Position numbers and translations under genes: made by a program. A DNA stretch of 22,461 nt, from assembly GCA_002104985.1 (NCBI GenBank), contig MCGO01000383.1, positions 1 to 22,461 of the forward strand. The letters are read 5' to 3'. The notes under the pieces were generated by a model that was not told where the DNA came from, did not search any database, and saw nothing but the letters and a program-made list of their open reading frames with translations. The stretch is from Rhizoclosmatium globosum. Lineage: Eukaryota > Chytridiomycota > Chytridiomycetes > Chytridiales > Chytriomycetaceae. Shown here piece after piece: positions 9,654 through 18,633 of this stretch (positions are counted from its first letter, which is position 1; each line of letters starts with the position of its first letter).

Positions 9654-11358
9654 ATGACTGCCAAATTACCTTCTGCTGGGACAGTCCTTGGCGCAGCAGT
9701 TGTTTTAATCGGAGCATATGTGGGCAAAACATACTGGCTGGCACTTCGTCGATCCGCAGAGTTCAGGCGATTGAACCCAAAACTCCACATTGAGACGATC
9801 TTGCTCTCTGGAAAGTCTGCCCTGCGATTGTTTGATATCCAGTGGCGCTGGTCTCCGATTGATCTCCAGTGGCAGATGAATTGGCTTCTCAGGAACAAGT
9901 TTGCTTTGTTTGAGAATCGGTAAATACGGAGGCCTTGTGCATGAATTGAGTGTTATCTAAATTATTGGTGTAGACATAATCAAATGTATGCTAGGTGTAC
10001 GTCGGATACAACTACGGTTTTTATTGCCGAGCCCGCATTGATTCGAGAGGTGCTTCACCGCAACAAGGAGTTTGTGAAGCCGGTACATATGTACGGTGTT
10101 CTGCGTTTCTTTGGTATACATATCCGGCAATTAATTTTTAAAGGATTGACCAATCTATATGGACCATAGGTGATAATCTCGTGTCGACGGAAGGAGTTGA
10201 TTGGAAGCGTCACCGGAAGATTGTCGCTCCTGCATTTTCCGAACAAAACAATATTCTTGTACATGCGGCTTCAACGCGTATTGCTCAAGAAATGTTTGCT
10301 TCATGGGATAGAAACAAAACTGGTCCTAGAGTCCAAGTGTCCAAGGATATGACAAAATTCGCTCTTGCCATCATTTCTTCGGCTGGCTTCGGTATTGACT
10401 TTGCATGGCATGATAATGAATGATAAGAATGTATGGCATGGACACTCGCTTTCGTTTAAAAATGCTCTTGAAATCGTTGTGCAACGCGCTGTTGCGTTTG
10501 CCGTTATGCCAAAAGTTTTGAAAATGTTGCCATTTAAATGGATGAAGGATACAAAAAAAGGTTATGACGAATTCAACCAGTATTTGGATGAGTTATTGGA
10601 CAGGGAAGTTCCAGAACGGCCAAAGAATGTGAGTTTCTTTCAACCATAATTTCTTCTACTTATTAATATATTTTTAGATTGTTGAAATGCTTTTAAAAGC
10701 TTCTCAAGAAGATTCTTCAGCCGGCCTTACCCGGCAGGAACTCAAGGGAAATTCATTCGTGTTAATTTTCGCAGGGCATGAAACAACAGCAAATACACTA
10801 TTGTATGCACTTGCCCTTCTTGCAATTCATCAAGATAAGCAAGAGTCATTGTACAAAGAAAGTATCAATGTCTTGGAAGAAAGTCAAGTGCCAGAATATT
10901 CAGACATTTCCAAGCTCACTTACGCCCTTGCCATCATGAACGAAACACTTCGCCATTTTCCTCAACCGTCAACCATACCAAAATACACGGCTGACAAAAC
11001 ACTCATCTTTGGCGATACTGTGCTTCCACCCAAGACTGTCCTCAGCTTTGCTACCGCTGCGCTTCACATGCATACTGACATTTGGGGCCCAGATGCATCT
11101 GAATTTAAGCCGGAGAGATGGAACGAAAAGAAGGAATCAATGTTAGGATTCTTGCCATTTTCTGAGGGGCCAAGAGCGTGCCTAGGAAAGCGGTTCGCAC
11201 AGATCGAGTTTATCACGCTTTTAACCATGATTTCGGTGAGGTACAAGTGGTATGTCCCCGATGGTGTCGCGGAAAAGGAGTTGTTGGAATCTGGAACGCT
11301 TTTGACTACTTATCCGCTTAAACCTATTGAGTTGATATTTAGTCGTAGATCAGTATGA
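9654..11358 (+). CDS. Cytochrome P450 monooxygenase (one frame break)
   Basis: Heme-thiolate monooxygenase, about 514 residues, anchored in the ER by an N-terminal helix (VLGAAVVLIGAYVG, residues 11-24). Exons: 9654-9919, 9974-10113, 10170-10628, 10678-11358. Hallmarks are the I-helix AGHETT (about 320-325), the K-helix ETLR (about 377-380), FKPERW, and the heme loop FSEGPRACLG with the iron-ligating Cys near 456. Upstream, EGVDWKRHRKIVAPAF is the typical C-helix WxxxR region. Exon 3 is one base too long. The frame ends GAA TGA TAA at 10418-10426, and skipping T10421 resumes the family-like GHSLSFKNALEIV. All other junctions agree in phase. The substrate and CYP family number cannot be told from this sequence. 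Confidence 0.87.
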
Positions 11359-11488
11359 ATACATATGAATCATTTAGCTTGATACGATTTAAGGGTGGGA
11401 CGTGGGAGTGGAATTTGTAATCGCTTGAATCAATTGAGCAACAACCTGTCTCATTCCAATCCAGAAAGTTTCTCTAAAACACCTCATA

Positions 11489-12849
11489 ATGCAACTTACT
11501 TTTCTCCATCTTCTTTTGCTACTACCCTCCCTCACCAACGCCATTCCACTCTGGCGCTCCCCCGAACGCAAAAAGACGCCAGTGCACTCGCTCCTCCTCG
11601 CCAAGTCCCGCCACAACCTCACCATCACCGCCCTCGAAACCACCCCGACGTCCAGCTCGTCAACCACGCCGACGCGCTGTACACTGCCACAGTCTCCTTC
11701 GGCAACAACCAAACATTCCAAGTCGATCTGGACACGGGCAGTTCCGACGTCTGGATCCGTGGGTCCATGTGCACCTCGTGGCCCTGGGACAACTCCTGCG
11801 GCATCTTTAAGCGGTCGTTGGATACGAGGGATGAAACGCTGGAGCGGACTCGGCATACTTGGAAGACAACGTATGGTTCGGGGTCTGTGCATGGTCATGT
11901 GTATCGGGGGCCTGTTACGCTTGGTGGAGTTACTGCTGATCTGAACTTTGGGGTTAGTGTTCGTGAGCGTGGGTTCCAGAGTACGGGTGATGGATTGTGG
12001 GGACTTGCGTATCCGGCTATTAATCAGATTGAGGGTGGGAATTGGGTTCAGGCTGCGGGGATTAAGAGCTTTGCGTTCTATTTCAGTGATAATGTGAATG
12101 GGGATTTTGGAGAGCTGACTATTAATGGTGTTGACGAAACCAAGTTTACTGGGGAAATTCAGTACGGTTTGTATAAGGTTTATTGGTATCCGTTTGTCTA
12201 ATTATTTATTGTATCAGTACCACTGATCGAGGAGACTTATTACGAGTTTGCACCAGACGGTTCATTCGTCATCAATGATGTTGAGATTCCAATGACTGGC
12301 ACCAGGGCGATTGCAGACACCGGAACCTCATTGATGCTTCTCCCAGACGATATTTCCGATCAAGTGAACCAAGCCATCGGTGCGACATTTGTCCACCATT
12401 TCGGTCTTTACATTATCCCTTGTTCCGCTGCCAAAACCGGTCCTGCGATTACAATCAACATCGGTCAAGCCAGTATCGTCCTTACAGCATCTGAATACAT
12501 TCTCGATGGTGGAAACGGTCAAGACTGTGTTTCTGGAATCTCAAAGATTGGAAACCTTGCTCATGGAGGACGTAGTCCACAGTATATTCTTGGTGACACG
12601 TTCTTGCGTGCTGCATACAGTGTTCATGATATTGAGAATAAGAGAATCGGATTCGCGCAGGCTGTTCATCCAAAGGGAGATAAGGGTTTGGTTGGCGCTG
12701 GAGGTGTCGTGAACCACGAGGCGCTTCTCGCTCAAGCGGCTGCAGACAGAATTGTGGACGATATTAAGCAGGGTTTTAATGACGTGAAGGAATCGATCAA
12801 GAACTTTGTAAGTGGGGATAAGGAGGAGGACAAGGGTGCTAGTCTTTGA
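11489..12849 (+). CDS. Secreted pepsin-like aspartic protease (A1 family)
   Basis: Extracellular or vacuolar endopeptidase made as a pre-pro-enzyme. A clear signal peptide, MQLTFLHLLLLLPSLTNA, fixes the start at 11489; a propeptide of about 35-40 residues follows. The two catalytic motifs are VDLDTGSSDVW and AIADTGTSLM, and the flap Tyr is in TTYGSGSVHG. Exon 1 ends at 12166; intron 12167-12217 has a GTTTGT donor; exon 2 is 12218-12849. This junction gives GEIQYVPLIEETYYEF, as expected for the family. The signal peptide and the mature domain are in different frames. Either one C is missing in the C-run near 11642-11646, or there is an unusual GC-rich 74-nt intron at 11582-11655, which also satisfies phase. 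After the catalytic domain, about 50 extra residues form a charged amphipathic tail ending KEEDKGASL. There is no GPI-type hydrophobic end. Confidence 0.87.
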
Positions 12850-12968
12850 ACAGTTTTACATTTACCTCATCTTTCTATGTGATCCGTATCAGTCGTTTTT
12901 GAATCTATGATCTCATTTATATTATCCAACGAATCAGATTGAAGCGAAATGTGTTGGATATAATCACT

Positions 12969-12974
12969 TTTATT
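12969..12974 (-). terminator. Poly(A) signal of the ABC transporter gene
   Basis: AATAAA on the minus strand about 36 nt beyond the transporter's stop codon at 13010-13012. Confidence 0.5.
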
Positions 12975-13009
12975 CTATGCTCTAATATCAAACCCATACA
13001 GCAACCTCT

Positions 13010-16000
13010 CTAATCCGCATTCGCATCGTCATCACTAATAATGCGAATGAACACATCTTCCAACCCAGTCTGACTAATACCCCACTCTTGAATTCCACTT
13101 CTCTCCTTCTCCCTCTCCATAATCTCGAATAACTCTCCAATACGTCCCTTTTCGGCCGGAAATTCGTACGCAGAGTTGGTGCTGAACGCGTCAACTTTGT
13201 TCCATCCAGTTGGCAAAATGCTCTCAACGAATTCACATGCTCGAGCAGTGTCCTCAGCCAAAGAGTGGAATGAAAGCTTGAATCCAGTACCATACAGCTC
13301 TTTCAATCTTAGAGGCTGAGCGATACAGCGTAAAGATCCCTTACACATGATTCCAATACGATGACAAAGCGCTTCTGCCTCTTCCATAGAGTGAGTCGTA
13401 AGGATTATAGTTTTGTTGTCACGAGCGTTTTGGATGATGTTCCAAATCAAACGACGGACTTGTGGGTCTAAACCAGTTGTTGGTTCGTCGAGGAAAACGA
13501 CTTGTGGGTTTCCAAGGAGCGCAATTGCGATTGACAATCGTCTTTTCTCTCCTCCTGACAAGCGTTTCGCGAGACGGCTGCGTAAGGCTTCCAGACTGAC
13601 CTGCTCCAAAGAGCGATTAACAGCTTCTTGCTCTTCGCTTTTTCCGATTCCTTTGAGTCTCGCGTAAAAGTACAAGTGCTCTTCAACACTTAAGTCTTCC
13701 CAGTGAATATCAAACTGTGGACAGACACCAATTGATTGATACACTTGCGCGGTTTGAGTCTTGGTATCAAATCCAGCAAGTCTTGCAGAACCTCCTGAAT
13801 TTTCATAGAGACCCGTCAAGATACTGATCAATGTCGTTTTACCAGCTCCATTCGGTCCAAGAAGTCCGAAAATCGTTCCTTTTTCTTCGGCGAATGTGAC
13901 ATCTCTGACTGCAATTTTGGGACCAAGGCCTTTACGACTCGGATACACCTTTCGCATGTGGTTCACAATAATCGTTGCATCTTTCCCATACTTTTCGGCG
14001 TCCACTCGCAAGCGTTCAGCCCTCACGTCATCATCTTCACGAGTATCATATTCTCCAGCAATACTCAAAGAGGAATGATGAGCCGCAGAACCACTCTCCT
14101 GATTCGCAGATTTCGATTTCGTCAACTTCGTAATCCAACTGATCGGCTCAGTGACGGGGAAATGCCAAGGCTTCACAACTCCAAATTCAGTAGGCACAAC
14201 AGCACTCAAGTATCCCGCAAGTGCACCGTACACCAAAATTTCGAAAAACAGGAATCCACAAATATTACGGAATTCTCCGGGTTTCGTAAGAGCCCACATC
14301 CCGAATGGAACTCCATCAGTACTGTAACTCGCCGTGTTCATTAATGACAAGCCACGGTAAAAAGCGAATGGTGGCCAAATGTTTAGAACAGGGAGTTGGA
14401 CAGAGTCGTTGTATAGGTTGCTGAGAACGAGTGAGATGACGACACCAACAAGGACGACAAGGAATGTCATCACGAGAGCGATACGTGATTTACTGAATAG
14501 AGTGGACCCGCAGAATGCCAGACTGATTTGAACATTTCCCCAGAGGAAGAAGAGTGTGATGAGAACAATCGGCGATGTTTTTGTGAACATGTCCAGTTTA
14601 GATACAAATCCGATGATGATGAAGATGAATGTGGAGCTGATGAAGAGAACAAAGAACGTCATATAATGGGTCACGTAATATGCCCATGGTTTGACTCCAT
14701 TCATCTGCATCATAATCTGGATACGGTCCTCTTTCTCTTTGACGAGCATGATCACGAAAATTGGAAGCAGGAATGAAACTCCGAATGGATATAGAATACG
14801 TCCAATATAGCCTCCAATTGGAAGCTTGATTTCAGTACTTCGAACATCAGGGAATATTCGTAATCCTTGGGTGACAGTTCCTCTCGCCAAAGTCTTGTTG
14901 GCTCCTGCAGTGGCTCTCAAAAGCGCCTGATCCAAAAGCGCAAGGTTTTCAAGAAGGCGAAATCCTGATGATGGGAAGTTACTACTTGCACTGATACGCA
15001 TATCGTTTCCATAGAACAGGAACAACTTGGCGCGAAGTGCCTCGACATCAAACTCATCCAAGAAGATCGCGCCATACGGCATTTCTTGAGTTACAGCTTC
15101 AGCAGCAAGTTGGAACTTTTGAATTTTGGCAGTGTTGGAGGTTCCTGAGGTCAGAACTGATTTATCTAATCGAGCCAAGTCGGCAATCATTTGATACAGT
15201 TTGTCGGAAATGACTGTGTCGACGTCTTCGACAGATTTTATGCTGCTGTTGGATTCAAAGTATGGGTATAGCTGGAAGTCTGAGAGGAGATATGGGGCGA
15301 CGCTTGGAGTTGACGAGACGGTGGCTGTGGCTGACTCCGATACTGTCGCATTGAAAGCAGTTGTTGGGGTTGAAGGCGTATTGTTGGTATTGACTGTAAA
15401 GTTTGCAAAAATGCGTTGCGGAATGCTTCCCAGGATTCCAGCGGACTCATTATATTTTGGTACGAGGAACGAAGATGCATTCAATCGTACAGCTTGTGCA
15501 GGAGTCAATTTGCCCTTGTCAGGGAGAGAACCGAGAATCGATTCCAATCCAGGGCGAGCGCCAACTACAGCCCAATTTGCTTGCTGGAACTGAGTGAACC
15601 ATCGGAAAGTTGTGAAATCGAAAGCCTTGTTCGTCATGTTATTGAATTGTGTGATCCATCCACCATCTTTGTCTCTAAATTAGTTGACAGTATCGCACAA
15701 AATAAACTACATACCAGGAGGTGGAATGTATGAAGCATCCATTTTCGCAATGCCCGTCAAGTTTGCATTCCGTTCATAGACTGGACTATTCTGAGGATAG
15801 CTGTCACCAAACCAAACGACACAAGGATGGTTGAAGTTGTACACTGAAGCACCAGGAGGCCCTTGCATGGCATTGAGGTTTCCGAATTTGATGTAGTTAT
15901 AATAGTTAACTTGCTTCCCATTGGTTACGTTGGATCCGTACACATGCGAATCTCCAGCTTTGAAGACAGGCCATCCTCCATCATTGAGTGACGAGTTTGC

Positions 16001-16247
16001 CGAGCAATAGAGAATGTTCTCGATTGATTGGGACCTTTGGATGAGACCGGCGATGAATACTCCCATTACGGCTGAGATACCAACCATCAAAAGGGGACAT
16101 AGGCTTGGGGGACAGGTTGTTATGATTGATAGCAGAGCTTGCAACTACTTACAGGATACAGCACACATTAGTCCCAATCTGACGGCTTTGGACAGATATG
16201 CTCTTTCGAATCAATGCTCGAAGCTGATGGCCTTTGTGGATGGCCAT
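13010..16247 (-). CDS. ABCA-type half-size ABC transporter (lipid transporter-like)
   Basis: ATP-driven membrane transporter of the ABCA subfamily, whose known members mostly move lipids. Exons in gene order: 16247-16153, 16103-15715, 15672-13010, giving 1048 residues without a break. The ATG at 16247 is preceded by an in-frame stop. TM1 (about 32-52) is followed by a large extracytoplasmic region up to about 450 with several N-x-S/T sites. A cluster of membrane helices spans about 455-655. The single nucleotide-binding domain has Walker A GPNGAGKTT (767-775), Q-loop GVCPQFDIHWEDL with Gln at 814, signature LSGGEKRR (866-873), Walker B VVFLDEPT (886-893) and H-loop TTHS (His 922). The one TMD-one NBD layout means a half transporter that should dimerise. 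The acceptor ending ..TTAGAG at 15673 is chosen because only it keeps phase (PPPDKDGGW). Confidence 0.93.
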
Positions 16248-17026
16248 TGTCAACGGATTGTGTCAGAGATTGTGAGGAAGAAAGTGAGGGAAATGATTTT
16301 CAATCACAGGCACGCTCCAATACAAGCACAAGCCTAATAATTGTGCTTGATGTCTTTATTTGAAGTATTAATAACGTGAAGTTCATAGTTCCCTCAACCC
16401 GGACACTAATAAGGTATGAATGAAGTGTGTTACTTCAACCAACCAAAAAAGGTGGCCGCCTCGAAATTACTCTACTTCAGACGATTCAAATAAGTGCAAA
16501 GAGTTTTTTATTATCGAATGACTTCGCGGGGAATAACAGTGAGTCAACGGGCTAATTCCTGCATGACGCCTTCATTTACTGACGTGGAGCACCACGGATC
16601 TCCTTGAACTTCATCTGGAACTATATTATGGCAAATTAGTGAGTAATTTCGTGCATGAAGTAAAGATGTTGATTGTTGGATGTTGGAATATCCAGGGGCA
16701 AAACCAATTGGTTTGTCACATCATCAAGCCGTTACGTCCATCGTTACGTCCATCAAAATACGCTGCTTATTTAATTCCGTGCTCCAGAAGACATTTTGAC
16801 TTTGGCGGTAGGCTTCATTATAGAGCAGGTCCCTCAAATATACCCCTTCCCTATGGCGAAGCATACACATGGAATAAAATCTCTATAAATCTTTCGGGCA
16901 TGAATCCCACATTCCATACTGTCATGGCCAATGTTGTCAACGTCCCTGACTTCCTCGCTCTCCATCCTAGCCAGTCCTCTTCCTACTCCTCCTTCTCCTC
17001 CTGACTCCATAAACTATTACTCATGA
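16248..17026. other. Intergenic region with cis-element cluster and a possible small exon
   Basis: No gene is firmly supported in these 779 bp. It holds the ABC transporter promoter on the left and the 3' side of NDUFB4 on the right. On the minus strand at 16576-16620, an acceptor-like AATATAG is followed by TTCCAG and a short frame reading MKFKEIRGAPRQ then stop. AATAAA lies 64 nt downstream at 16512-16507. This could be the last exon of a small unrecognised gene, but no matching upstream exon was found. At 16701-16714 is a perfect palindrome AAACCAATTGGTTT that places CCAAT on both strands. At 16731-16754 GTTACGTCCATC is repeated twice head-to-tail. The plus-strand open frame at 16639-17004 has no protein-like features. 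Confidence 0.4.
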
Positions 17027-17345
17027 CTATCGCAGAGCAACTCCAATGAGGCGCACCTTCTTAGCAGAAGCACCAGCGTACAAGAAGAGAGGGAAGGCCA
17101 CAGCCAAAGCAAGCACGTGGGTAGTAGTTCTTCTGTTAAACTTGAAGTAGTGGTGAGTGTTTTCCTGCATGTTGAACCATTTCTCTGTTTGTATTTGGTG
17201 GTTAAAGGGTCGATTGATCGATGAAGGGTCAGTCAGTCACACGCACCAATGGCAGGATCTAAAGCGATGAGTCAGTAAACTAAGCTGGGTTATGAAGGAG
17301 AAAGAGAGACTGACCAAAGAGAAGTTGGGGACCTCCGCCAGCCAT
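17027..17345 (-). CDS. NDUFB4: Mitochondrial complex I subunit NDUFB4/B15-like
   Basis: A small accessory subunit of the membrane arm of NADH:ubiquinone oxidoreductase. Exons in gene order: 17345-17315 (31 nt), 17258-17247 (12 nt) and 17184-17027, giving 66 residues. The N-terminus MAGGGPQLLFDPAIEKW and the following YFKFNRRTT match the fungal B15 pattern (MAGGG...DPALxK... followed by YFRxxRRTA). One membrane helix follows (VLALAVAFPLFLYAG, about 41-55) with a basic tail KKVR. The middle exon encodes only the DPAI step and splits codons at both ends. Skipping it would keep the frame but remove four residues. Its start codon lies 39 bp from that of CBP20 on the other strand. The C-terminal tail after the helix is shorter than in typical fungal homologues. 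Confidence 0.75.
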
Positions 17346-17384
17346 TTGTTCGTTTTTTTAGAAAGATTTGAATAAGAGAAGAGA
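17346..17384. promoter_or_regulatory. 39-bp spacer between divergent NDUFB4 and CBP20 starts
   Basis: The two start codons are separated by only 39 bp, containing a T-run at 17353-17359 and a purine-rich stretch. At least one core promoter or 5' leader must therefore overlap the neighbouring gene. Confidence 0.5.
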
Positions 17385-18486
17385 ATGGTGTCCTCTCGCA
17401 AGTCGCTGTTTCCGTCTTTGGCGGCTCCTTCATCGTACTTTGACAGGAAGTATAAGGTACCTTAATTAGGGTATTTAATTGGGTGTAAGTGTGTGGTATC
17501 TGATGGCTGGCTGGCAGGGAACCCGTCAAGACTTCTTTAATGCTCTGGCTGTATCATCAACGCTCTACGTGGGAAACCTGTCCTTCTTTACAACTGAAGA
17601 GCAAATTCTGGCTCTCTTTGGCAAAGTGGGCCCAGTCAAAAGGTGCGTTAACAAGACTGTTGGGCCAGTACCCTGATTAAACCCTCAAACAAACAACCTT
17701 CCTTCAGAATCATCATGGGCCTCGACAGACACAAACGAACGCCATGTGGATTCTGCTTTGTCGAATACTTCCACCGCAAAGACGCCCTCAAGTGTGTTCA
17801 GTTTATTAGTGGCACAAAACTTGACGACAGAGCCATTCGTACCGATTTGGATCCAGGTTTCGTGAATGACAGACAATATGGACGTGGAAAGTCGGGAGGT
17901 CAGGTGTGTGTCAAGTGGTTGGGGCTCTGGATAAAGCTTGGGAGAAACTTGTGCGAAACAGTCACTGAACTGTTCTTCAAACAAATATCTAGGTCAGAGA
18001 CGAATACCGTAAAGATTATGATGCCGGTAGAGGTGGATGGGGAGCCCAAGACTTTAGCCAGTACGAAGCTATGCAGGAACAACGTCTTGCCAAACAAACC
18101 GAGACCTACAACTCAACGGGTGCTGGTGTTCCAATGGGAGCAAGAGATGACTTTTATCATGGTACTTTTGATCATATCGTACCCTATACGCTTTTGTATT
18201 TACCTTGATATTCTTAGCCAATCGTGCACCTGCTTCATCGAACCGTGATAATACCCAATCGTTCCCGTCCTACCGAAGCAAGAGAAGGGAGAGAGATGAC
18301 GATGAAGAGGAGCCACAAGGAGCTGGAGGAAAGCGAGGCAGGGATGAAACTGCAGATGATGATGGTTATGTTGATGAATTTGGTAGACACAGGCCGGTAA
18401 GTTTGAGATTTTATGCTTTAATGGCTTGATGCGCTAAGCTCCTGCGACAGAACCCCCGCTTCAGACCTGAACATGATGATGAATAA
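17385..18486 (+). CDS. NCBP2: Nuclear cap-binding protein subunit 2 (CBP20)
   Basis: Small subunit of the nuclear cap-binding complex, which binds the m7G cap of nascent pol II transcripts together with CBP80. Exons: 17385-17456, 17518-17642, 17708-17903, 17993-18161, 18218-18396, 18451-18486, giving 258 residues in a clean frame. The RRM spans about 39-117, with RNP2 TLYVGNLSF and RNP1 CGFCFVEYF. Tyr18 ([10 protein letters not shown]) and Tyr41 (STLYVGN) align with the human cap-stacking Tyr20 and Tyr43. The C-terminal cap-closing segment [20 protein letters not shown] is nearly identical to the human one. Beyond it lies an extension of about 110 residues, low-complexity with mixed Arg/Asp/Glu, ending FRPEHDDE. 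The human protein has 156 residues. The first exon, in the 17385-17456 stretch, is supported by Tyr18 and by phase. Confidence 0.95.
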
Positions 18487-18529
18487 ACGTTTGGGAGCAG
18501 TTATTTGCAAATTCCTTCCAGTCAATAAA
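18482..18529 (+). terminator. CBP20 poly(A) signals
   Basis: Two AATAAA hexamers, at 18482-18487 (overlapping the TAA stop at 18484-18486) and 18524-18529. The second is the more plausible signal because it leaves a 3' UTR. Confidence 0.45.
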
Positions 18530-18542
18530 TTTACTTCTAGTC

Positions 18543-18548
18543 TTTATT
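18543..18548 (-). terminator. KIF9 poly(A) signal
   Basis: AATAAA on the minus strand about 86 nt past the KIF9 stop. It lies within the 147-bp convergent gap shared with CBP20. Confidence 0.4.
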
Positions 18549-18633
18549 TTATTGAATTTAGATGATGGAAATGTAGCCCACGTACTCAGAAGAAAATTAC
18601 TTTTGCTGGAAAAGTTGAGGGTTAGTGTAGGAA

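Noticed and set aside
16639..17004. Plus-strand open frame of 121 codons
   Set aside because: No domain, signal or conserved pattern; it lies over the 3' side of NDUFB4 and promoter-like sequence.
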